From Anaerolineales bacterium (GTDB lineage Bacteria > Chloroflexota > Anaerolineae > Anaerolineales > Villigracilaceae), in the NCBI GenBank assembly GCA_016789485.1, contig JAEURE010000170.1:1-6245 (forward strand): a stretch of DNA of 6,245 nucleotides, read 5' to 3'. Below, one piece after another: positions 1 to 4,860 of the stretch. The position numbers and the translations under genes are program-made. The number at the start of each line of letters is the position of its first letter. The first letter of the stretch is position 1. The notes below the pieces were generated by a model, which saw nothing but the letters and a program-made list of their open reading frames with translations, made no database searches and was not told the origin of the DNA.

Positions 1-827
1 CGTGGGTTGCCTTCGTTCTTATCGAAAATAAAATCGGTGACGATGTAGTTCGCCTTGAAGGCGGTTTCAAAGAGTTCGCGAGTGAAGAAGCGCCAGTCGC
101 GTGCGAGGGCAAAGTCTTTGGATTTTAGCTCAAGAAAGTCGCTCGGAATCTCCGCCAACAGCAGGCGGTTTTCAAAGGGAGGAACATGCTCGGGCGGGCG
201 GGGCAGGTTATCGGTCGATGTGTGAAGCGAATAAAAGGGGCGCAGTCCGGATCGGTTGACATGTTCCAATTTAAGCGTTGGACGCGAACGTTTGCCAAGT
301 CTTGTTTCCACACGGCGGGTATTGATCCACCAATCCACCTGAAAGCGGTCGGAGGGCAGGCCTGCATTAAGACCGTCGCGCATTTCGCCGTATTCTGCGC
401 GGCGGTAGGTGGTGCAGACTGCGCCCAGCTTTGCGATGTTGAGATGCGCGTTGCGGCTGAGCAGAGGGTCATATGTCCATGTGATGTGGTCAAGCCCCTG
501 ATGGCGCACCATTTGCCATTGTGCGCGTTTGAGGGCAAACCCTGCCCCGCTGTCACGTTGATCGGGAAGAATGCCCATCATGTGCGAGCAATGCTTCGGG
601 CGCGGGCCATCAGGCGTTTCCTCGAGCCCCGGGAAGCCGAATAAAAAGCCAATTAGTTTTTCCTCTGTGAATGCGCCGAGCACAAGCCCGCCGTTGTGGA
701 CGGCTGTGATGAGCATGTGCAGCGGAACAATATCCGTTTCAGAGTCGGGCCAGATGGTGCGCTGAAGGTCTTCGATCAGCGTCATTTCTTCAGGTGTTTC
801 AATGAGATGGATGTTTAAGTTTGTCAT
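1..827 (-). CDS. GNAT-superfamily N-acyltransferase, COG3375-like (C-terminus cut by window edge)
   Basis: The frame is open from ATG 827-825 to base 1 (275 complete codons, no stop), so the end lies just outside the window. Seen: an acetyl-CoA-binding motif A around residues 85-100 (ILPDQRDSGAGFALKRAQ, the Q-R-x-x-G-x-G P-loop), then HITWTYDPLLSRNAHLN (114-130), KLGAV and the VDWWI segment (164-168). This combination is typical of the predicted acetyltransferase family COG3375. The visible tail YIVTDFIFDK resembles the family's C-terminal strand, so probably only a few residues are missing. The start is set by the ATGA overlap with the SDR stop; no strong SD precedes it, so translation is probably coupled. 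Family knowledge: GNAT proteins transfer an acyl group from acyl-CoA to an amine. Some relatives are thought to act on amino acids, but the substrate here cannot be read from the sequence. Cytosolic; no signal peptide. Confidence 0.88.
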   Translation of the reverse strand, partial: MTNLNIHLIETPEEMTLIEDLQRTIWPDSETDIVPLHMLITAVHNGGLVLGAFTEEKLIGFLFGFPGLEETPDGPRPKHCSHMMGILPDQRDSGAGFALKRAQWQMVRHQGLDHITWTYDPLLSRNAHLNIAKLGAVCTTYRRAEYGEMRDGLNAGLPSDRFQVDWWINTRRVETRLGKRSRPTLKLEHVNRSGLRPFYSLHTSTDNLPRPPEHVPPFENRLLLAEIPSDFLELKSKDFALARDWRFFTRELFETAFKANYIVTDFIFDKNEGNP

Positions 828-1783
828 GATTTTCTTGGGCGGATGGAGGTAAATGTTTCCGTAAGTCTGTTCCAGGTACGCTGATACCAGGGTTTTCGAA
901 TCAGGTAATCGAGGCGGTACGTGAAGCGTGCGGGCATCAGCCCGAAATATCGCGGCATGGAATCGATGGCGCAAGTTCGATTCACTGCGAAGTAATCGAG
1001 CCAAAAGGAAGAGATCGGGAAGCTTGGAATTACACCCTCGAGGAAGACTGTGAAGGCGCGCAAAGTAATGGGAGACAAAGGAATGAGGTATCGATTGCGA
1101 TGGGTGGTTTCCATGATGGTTTCAATGATCTGCTGGAGTGTAAAAAATTCACTGCCGCCAAGTTCATATACCTGGTTGAGCGTATCTTCTCTTTCAAGAG
1201 ACCACAGCATACAAGTGACTAGGTCTTCCACCCAGACGGGCTGTACTACAGTCCGCCCGCCGGCCGGGATCGGAAATACCCCCAATGATGAGCGGATGAG
1301 GCGCGAAAGATTATTGGTGAAATGATCTTCCGGTCCATACACAAGAGAGGAACGCAGGATGGTGTATGGAACCTTGCCGCTTCGGATGTGTTCTTCGGCG
1401 ATCCCTTTTGCTTTGAATGCAGGATATCCTGAAGCGCGGGCCGCGCCAATGTGACTGAGATAGACGATTCGATCCACGCCTGCATCTGCCGCTGCTTCGA
1501 TAAGATTTTCCGTACCTTGAATATCGGTTTCCAGCAAGCTTCCGCGGCTGCCCTGATTTTCTGCGCTGGCAAGGTGAAAGACAGTATCCACATCCCGCAG
1601 GGCGGCACGCAGACCGCGTTTGTCGGCAAGGGATACCACAGCCACTTCCACAGGGACGCCTTTGGGCAGGCGCGGCGTACGCGGCGAGGGACGGATCAGC
1701 GCACGCAGCGGAAATCCTATGGAAGAAAGCTGGCGTACAAGGGTGCGTCCGATAAAACCGGTGGCGCCAGTGACGAGAATCAT
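824..1783 (-). CDS. Atypical/extended SDR, NDUFA9-like NAD(P)-dependent epimerase/dehydratase
   Basis: 319 aa, full length for the family. Residues 1-12 (MILVTGATGFIG) form the first Rossmann strand with G6-x-x-G9-x-x-G12. VDTVFHLAS follows at 65-73. S110 (YLSHIGA) and Y120-x-x-x-K124 (YPAFK) lie where SDR catalytic residues sit, then YTILRSSLVYGPEDHF at 140-155 and the QPVWVEDLV segment (181-189) usual in NDUFA9-like/atypical SDRs. The C-terminal ~90 residues are hydrophobic and aromatic, without a convincing membrane helix. Family knowledge: these bind NAD(P)(H); some act on sugars, quinone-linked intermediates or as assembly factors, so the substrate is unassigned. First gene of a two-gene unit with the GNAT gene, joined by a 4-bp ATGA overlap. 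A TGCTATAAT extended -10 lies 7 nt before the ATG with no SD, so a leaderless mRNA is likely. Confidence 0.9.
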   Translation of the reverse strand: MILVTGATGFIGRTLVRQLSSIGFPLRALIRPSPRTPRLPKGVPVEVAVVSLADKRGLRAALRDVDTVFHLASAENQGSRGSLLETDIQGTENLIEAAADAGVDRIVYLSHIGAARASGYPAFKAKGIAEEHIRSGKVPYTILRSSLVYGPEDHFTNNLSRLIRSSLGVFPIPAGGRTVVQPVWVEDLVTCMLWSLEREDTLNQVYELGGSEFFTLQQIIETIMETTHRNRYLIPLSPITLRAFTVFLEGVIPSFPISSFWLDYFAVNRTCAIDSMPRYFGLMPARFTYRLDYLIRKPWYQRTWNRLTETFTSIRPRKS

Positions 1784-1790
1784 GTTTGAA

Positions 1791-1796
1791 ATTATA
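1791..1796 (-). promoter_or_regulatory. Extended -10 promoter of the SDR-GNAT unit (predicted leaderless)
   Basis: The minus strand reads TGC-TATAAT followed by TTCAAAC and then the SDR ATG at 1783. A perfect TATAAT with a TGn extension is a strong sigma-70-type -10. No good -35 is seen at 16-18 bp spacing (the hexamer there is GCAATA). Initiation about 7 nt downstream would fall on or next to the ATG, giving a leader of 0-2 nt. Confidence 0.6.
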
Positions 1797-1834
1797 GCAG
1801 AGCGGAGGATGTGTATTGCGTACTATAGAAAGTG

Positions 1835-1866
1835 AAAAAGAAAACCTCTGCGTTTTACAAGGGTTT
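1835..1866 (-). terminator. Degenerate terminator-like hairpin of unit A
   Basis: On the minus strand AAACC pairs with GGTTT, followed inward by a mismatch, a wobble and two more pairs. The U-rich tract TTTTCTTTTT follows. It is weaker than the unit B and C hairpins but in the same register, and lies just upstream of the SDR promoter. Confidence 0.4.
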
Positions 1867-1915
1867 GTGATGCTGACTGCGAAGCGTTCGAACCCCAGCG
1901 CCCGGCGTCATTGTG

Positions 1916-1939
1916 AAAAAGAAGCCCTGTTTTACAGGG
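1916..1939 (-). terminator. Terminator-like hairpin of unit B
   Basis: The minus strand holds CCCTGT and ACAGGG arms around a 3-nt loop, followed by TTCTTTTT. The 6-bp GC-rich stem is intact although the surrounding unit has diverged from the tRNA copy, so it may still terminate transcription. Confidence 0.55.
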
Positions 1940-1993
1940 GGTTGTGACGCTGATTGCGAAGCGCTCAAACCCCAGTCGCCCAGTGTCGTTGTG

Positions 1994-2023
1994 AAAAAAG
2001 AAAACCCCTGTTTACAGGGGTTT
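1994..2023 (-). terminator. Rho-independent terminator of tRNA-Val
   Basis: Arms AAACCCCTGT and ACAGGGGTTT are perfectly complementary (10 bp, or 9 bp with a 4-nt loop), followed on the minus strand by TCTTTTTT. It begins two bases after the tRNA discriminator base, so the primary transcript would have a very short 3' trailer. Confidence 0.85.
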
Positions 2024-2024
2024 G

Positions 2025-2098
2025 TGGGCGCTGAGGGACTCGAACCCCCGACCCCCTCGGTGTAAACGAGGTGCTCTAACCAACTGAGCTAAGCGCCC
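2025..2098 (-). tRNA. tRNA-Val (anticodon UAC)
   Basis: The 74-nt cloverleaf is complete: acceptor GGGCGCT/AGCGCCC (7 bp), D stem GCTC/GAGC with loop AGTTGGTTA, anticodon stem CCTCG/CGAGG with loop TTTACAC (anticodon TAC at 2064-2062), a 5-nt variable loop, and T stem GGGGG/CCCTC with one G-U pair around TTCGAGT. The discriminator base is A. CCA is not encoded (the next bases are CAA), so a CCA-adding enzyme is required. UAC reads GUA and probably other Val codons by wobble. A strong terminator follows immediately, and beyond it lie two decayed partial copies of the 3' half. Confidence 0.97.
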
Positions 2099-2109
2099 GG
2101 GAGAACCGC

Positions 2110-2115
2110 ATTATA
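2110..2115 (-). promoter_or_regulatory. Extended -10 promoter of tRNA-Val
   Basis: The minus strand reads ATGC-TATAAT-GCGGTTCTCCC before the tRNA 5' end at 2098. The perfect -10 has a TGn extension, and no convincing -35 is present at 16-18 bp. The expected start is about 4-6 nt upstream of the mature tRNA. Confidence 0.65.
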
Positions 2116-2157
2116 GCATGTGATTCCAAAAAGTGAGGATTTGTTTTTTGCCTGCGT

Positions 2158-2163
2158 TATAAT
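2158..2163 (+). promoter_or_regulatory. -10 element for the STAS-like/folP strand, divergent from tRNA-Val
   Basis: A perfect TATAAT lies 26 nt upstream of the ATG at 2190, allowing a leader of about 20 nt that contains the SD. No clear -35 is seen; the upstream DNA is T-rich (TTGTTTTTTG at 2141-2150). It sits about 42 bp from the -10 of the divergent tRNA promoter, so the two upstream regions overlap. Confidence 0.55.
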
Positions 2164-2177
2164 CACATTCATCAAAC

Positions 2178-2182
2178 AGGAG
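2178..2182 (+). promoter_or_regulatory. Shine-Dalgarno AGGAG for the STAS-like gene
   Basis: AGGAG is placed 7 nt before ATG 2190 and fixes that start. It is the only classic SD seen before a gene in the window. Confidence 0.8.
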
Positions 2183-2189
2183 CAAACTC

Positions 2190-2612
2190 ATGACCGACTC
2201 AAAACCTCTTAACTGGACACCCATTCCCGGCGTTGGCTACACTGTCATCCGCCGCGGCGATGGTGGAATGACATTAACCTTTACCGACCTTTCCGATACG
2301 ACCATGGCGCATTGGCATGAATTTGCGCTTGAACATTTACTTGGTTCAGACCGCCGCACGCGCAACTTGTATGATCTGCGCGCTGTAAAAGATATTCCCG
2401 AAGCCGCTGTCCGTATGGCAGTGGATGCAAACAGCGATCCTTCTGCGCGCAACATCCGTGTGGCGGTGGTGGTGGCGGACCAATCCGTTGCGGATGCGAT
2501 CCGTAAAGTGGCGGCGCTTGCAGAAACCGGTCTCGCTTCTGCGATAAAAATTTTTACAGATATCAATGAAGCCGAAGCCTGGCTGGCTCGCCCGTTGGAT
2601 CAAATCCCTTAA
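2190..2612 (+). CDS. Small STAS/SpoIIAA-like domain protein of unknown role
   Basis: 140 aa, cytosolic, no signal peptide or membrane helix. The start is supported by AGGAG and a TATAAT. I do not recognise a named gene. The pattern resembles SpoIIAA/STAS-like small alpha/beta proteins: N-terminal strands (YTVIRRGDGGMTLTFTD, 17-33), an amphipathic helix with HWHEFALEHLL (41-51), a RNLYDLRAV strand (58-66), a helix, IRVAVVVADQ (89-98), a helix with AIRKVAALAE (103-112), then IKIFTDINEAEAWL (119-132), a usual closing strand plus helix in STAS-like proteins. No phosphorylatable Ser is obvious at the expected site, so anti-anti-sigma activity should not be assumed. It lies 47 bp upstream of folP on the same strand and could be co-transcribed. 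The family call is an inference from pattern only. Confidence 0.78.
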   Translation: MTDSKPLNWTPIPGVGYTVIRRGDGGMTLTFTDLSDTTMAHWHEFALEHLLGSDRRTRNLYDLRAVKDIPEAAVRMAVDANSDPSARNIRVAVVVADQSVADAIRKVAALAETGLASAIKIFTDINEAEAWLARPLDQIP

Positions 2613-2647
2613 ATGTCCTTGGCAGAAGAACATTCTCCCCGCACTGA

Positions 2648-2653
2648 TAGAAT
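2648..2653 (+). promoter_or_regulatory. Possible -10 of folP (leaderless)
   Basis: TGA-TAGAAT ends 6 nt before the folP ATG at 2660, with no SD in the intergenic gap. TAGAAT is one change from consensus and carries a TGn extension. Transcription would begin at about the A of the ATG. TTGGCA at 2619-2624 is too far (23 bp) to serve as a normal -35. Confidence 0.4.
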
Positions 2654-2659
2654 CATCGT

Positions 2660-3544
2660 ATGAAATCATCTTCTCTTCGGGTTGGGAAGTTCACATTTAA
2701 TTGGGGTTCCCGCACGTATGTGATGGGCATCCTGAACGTGACCCCCGATTCCTTTTCAGGTGATGGAATCATCAACAAAGGGGAAGTAGTCCAAACGGCA
2801 CTGACACAGGCGGATGAATTTCTCGCTTCCGGCGCAGACCTGTTGGATGTGGGCGGCGAATCGACACGTCCCGGCTCTGCGGCGGTTTCTGCGGACGATG
2901 AAATGGAACGGGTGATTCCCGTTATCCATGCCTTGCACGCAACTTTTCCTGATGCGTTAATTTCAATCGATACCTACAAATCTCAAGTTGCTGAAGAAGC
3001 GATTAAAGCAGGGGCACATATTGTCAACGATGTGTGGGGGTTGCGTGCCGATCCTGAACTGGCGCATGTTGTTGCAAGATATAAAATCCCTGTCATTCTG
3101 ATGCACAACCGCAGCAATCCTGCCAGTGTGGACGTTCGCGAAAAATTAGGAAATGCTTATATCGGTTCTGAATATCAAAACCTGATTGAAGACGTCAAGA
3201 AGGAATTGCTCGAAAGCGTGGCGTTGGCGAAAAATGCCGGAGTGGAAGAGTCTCATATTCTTTTGGATCCAGGCATCGGTTTTGGAAAGACGCGTGAACA
3301 TAATCTTGAGTTGATCAACCGCCTTGATGAGATACGCTCTTTAGGATACCCGGTCCTGCTCGGTCCATCCAGAAAATCATTTATTGGCTTTACGTTGGAT
3401 GTACCGCCCGATCAACGCGTGGAAGGGACAGCCGCAACAGTGTCGGTGGGGATTACTCGCGGCGCCGACATCATCCGCGTGCACGATGTGAAGGAAATGG
3501 CGCGCGTTGCAAAAATGACGGATGCGTTGGTGCGAAATGGATAA
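2660..3544 (+). CDS. folP: Dihydropteroate synthase
   Basis: 294 aa, full length for DHPS. It condenses 7,8-dihydropterin pyrophosphate with p-aminobenzoate to 7,8-dihydropteroate in folate synthesis, and is the sulfonamide target; cytosolic TIM barrel. Motifs in order: MGILNVTPDSFSGDG (22-36, N26 the expected Mg/pyrophosphate contact), DLLDVGGESTRPGS (60-73, loop 2), ISIDT (101-105), NDVWG (123-127), ILMHNR (146-151), LLDPGIGFGKT (201-211), LGPSRKSFIG (234-243, with the SRK pterin/pABA-site Ser-Arg-Lys), RVEGTAATV (253-261) and IIRVHDVKE (271-279, R273 and H275 at the usual anion site). All expected catalytic or binding residues are present. The SFSGDG form replaces the commoner SFSDGG. The next gene starts inside its last codons. 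No other folate gene is in view. Confidence 0.96.
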   Translation: MKSSSLRVGKFTFNWGSRTYVMGILNVTPDSFSGDGIINKGEVVQTALTQADEFLASGADLLDVGGESTRPGSAAVSADDEMERVIPVIHALHATFPDALISIDTYKSQVAEEAIKAGAHIVNDVWGLRADPELAHVVARYKIPVILMHNRSNPASVDVREKLGNAYIGSEYQNLIEDVKKELLESVALAKNAGVEESHILLDPGIGFGKTREHNLELINRLDEIRSLGYPVLLGPSRKSFIGFTLDVPPDQRVEGTAATVSVGITRGADIIRVHDVKEMARVAKMTDALVRNG

Positions 3545-4856
3545 TTACAGCAAAGATTTGCTGCGCACGGGAATCATCGAAGCGAAAACGGGTGACCGTA
3601 ATGTTGCCCGCCGTTATCTTGACCGCGCCATTTATATGTCCGGTTCACATGAGGTGCTGGCGGAAGCATGGTTTTGGATGAGCGAGGTCAGCGATGATCA
3701 TGCTGAAAAGCGCAAGGCATTGGAAAATTGCCTCGCTCATGACCTGCGTCATGCGCGTGCGCGGCGCTCCCTTGCGATTTTGGATGGCAGGCTCAAAGCT
3801 GATGATGTGATTAACCCCGACCATTTACCAGCTGCGCCGGAAGGATTACGTGCTGCAGACGCGCAGAGATTTATATGTTCCAAGTGCGGCGGACGCATGT
3901 CATTTGCGCCGGACGGTCAGTCCCTCGTCTGTGAATATTGTTCACGCAACCAAATTCTGGTCACTGCTCAGCCCGAAAATGAAAAGGATTTTATTATTGC
4001 AATGGCCACCATGAAGGGGCATGGCAAGCCTTTGCAAGAACAGGTTTTTCATTGCAATGGCTGTGGCGCAGAATTTATCCTGCCTCCGAAACAAATTTCC
4101 GCAAACTGCGTGTATTGTGATTCGCCGTATGTGGTCAGTTTGGAAAAGACAAAGGATGTGCTTGCCCCGGATGGAATTATCCCGCATGTTTTTGACCAGA
4201 AACGTGCAACGCGCATGCTGATCGACTGGGTGGAGATCAACCAAATCAAGCCTGAAAAAAAGGTGGAAATTCCACGCGGTTTGTATCTCCCGCTTTGGAC
4301 ATTTGATGTAGGCGGCGCGATTGAATACACTGCTGAAAAGGTTGAATACGAGGAAGATTCTTTTTTGAATCGCGGACAGCAGAAAATGGTGCGGATTACC
4401 GATCAATATCCCGTCATGATGGATGATATAACGCTTCCCGCTTCCCGAAAGCTGTCCGCTGTTTTCCTGAAACTGATTCCCGCCTTTGACATGAAGTCTG
4501 TCAAAAGATACGACCCGCGCTTTTTGGCAAACTGGCCCGCTGAAATCTACGATGTCCCCATGGCAGATGCCTCACTTGATGCGCGCAGTCAGGCGTATAA
4601 AATGTATAAAAACAAATTGCCCTACCTGATTAATGGTATGAACCTCGTGCATACCTCATCTGCTGCGCTGGTGATCGAATCCTTCAAGCTGGTATTGCTG
4701 CCTGTGTGGATGACTGAACTTCCTTTTGGCGGACGTGAGCATTTGGTGTTGATCAATGGGCAGAGCGGGGTGGTTTCGAGCGATTTGCCTGAAGTGGGAG
4801 AAGAATCCGAAGCGGGTGGGTTGTTCAGTTTTCTGGCGGACTTATTGGAAGAGTAG
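3537..4856 (+). CDS. TPR plus double zinc-ribbon protein of the WTFD type, function unknown
   Basis: 439 aa from ATG 3537, overlapping the folP TAA by 8 bp; ATG 3522 in the same frame would add five residues (MRWCE) and is the alternative start. Residues 8-80 are helical with two TPR-like repeats (AKTGDRNVARRYLDRAI; then AEAWFWMSEV onward). Two four-Cys zinc ribbons follow: C114-x2-C117...C132-x2-C135 and C173-x2-C176...C191-x2-C194. The C-terminal half has GLYLPLWTFDVGG (248-260) and LVLLPVWMTE (385-394) with LINGQSGVV (405-413), hallmarks of a bacterial zinc-ribbon family often mislabelled helicase/PriA-like. No helicase motifs are present. The tail is acidic. Cytosolic or surface-associated; no membrane helix. 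Function unassigned; translation is probably coupled to folP. Confidence 0.87.
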   Translation: MDNYSKDLLRTGIIEAKTGDRNVARRYLDRAIYMSGSHEVLAEAWFWMSEVSDDHAEKRKALENCLAHDLRHARARRSLAILDGRLKADDVINPDHLPAAPEGLRAADAQRFICSKCGGRMSFAPDGQSLVCEYCSRNQILVTAQPENEKDFIIAMATMKGHGKPLQEQVFHCNGCGAEFILPPKQISANCVYCDSPYVVSLEKTKDVLAPDGIIPHVFDQKRATRMLIDWVEINQIKPEKKVEIPRGLYLPLWTFDVGGAIEYTAEKVEYEEDSFLNRGQQKMVRITDQYPVMMDDITLPASRKLSAVFLKLIPAFDMKSVKRYDPRFLANWPAEIYDVPMADASLDARSQAYKMYKNKLPYLINGMNLVHTSSAALVIESFKLVLLPVWMTELPFGGREHLVLINGQSGVVSSDLPEVGEESEAGGLFSFLADLLEE

Positions 4857-4860
4857 CCGT

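Larger units (their letters stand above)
1832..2063 (-). repeat. Three tandem ~73-81 bp units derived from the tRNA-Val 3' end plus terminator
   Basis: Unit A is 1832-1912 (81 bp), unit B 1913-1990 (78 bp) and unit C 1991-2063, which is the authentic tRNA-Val 3' portion and its terminator. Each begins on the plus strand with GTGAAAAA(A)GAA, then a hairpin with a TTTACA-type centre, then (T)TTGTG or GTTGTG, a GCTGA core, a C/T-rich TCGAACCCC or TCAAACCCC T-loop complement, and a GGTGT/AGTGT/GGCGT end. A and B share GCTGAYTGCGAAGCG, absent from C. A/B substitutions outside the hairpin are almost all transitions, which suggests old copies drifting. The similarity runs from the anticodon loop through the T arm and 3' acceptor strand into the terminator. 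Confidence 0.72.

Noticed and set aside
125..644. Open frames of 143-152 aa on both strands at the left end
   Set aside because: They lie in other frames of the GNAT gene, whose product has clear motif A and family segments. The frames have no recognisable domains.
1050..1835. Plus-strand and alternate minus-strand open frames inside and just past the SDR gene, including GGAGGATG at 1804-1811
   Set aside because: The SDR frame has full Rossmann and YxxxK motifs. The ATG after GGAGG opens only an 8-codon frame.
1832..1990. CRISPR array
   Set aside because: The repeats are contiguous, only two or three units, and unit-length similarity covers the entire stretch with no unique spacers. They resemble the adjacent tRNA.
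1869..1990. Second and third full tRNA genes
   Set aside because: Units A and B lack a 5' acceptor strand and D arm and cannot form a cloverleaf. Only T-loop and 3'-end similarity remains.
1832..2098. Integrated genomic island bounded by tRNA att repeats
   Set aside because: The repeat copies are only ~80 bp apart, and no integrase or mobile gene is in the window. An ancient att scar remains possible but is unsupported.
2619..2653. Classic -35/-10 promoter for folP using TTGGCA
   Set aside because: The spacer to TAGAAT is 23 bp, too long for a normal sigma-70 promoter.
3942..4406. Minus-strand frames within the zinc-ribbon gene
   Set aside because: Antisense shadows. The plus-strand frame has spaced Cys pairs and family motifs.
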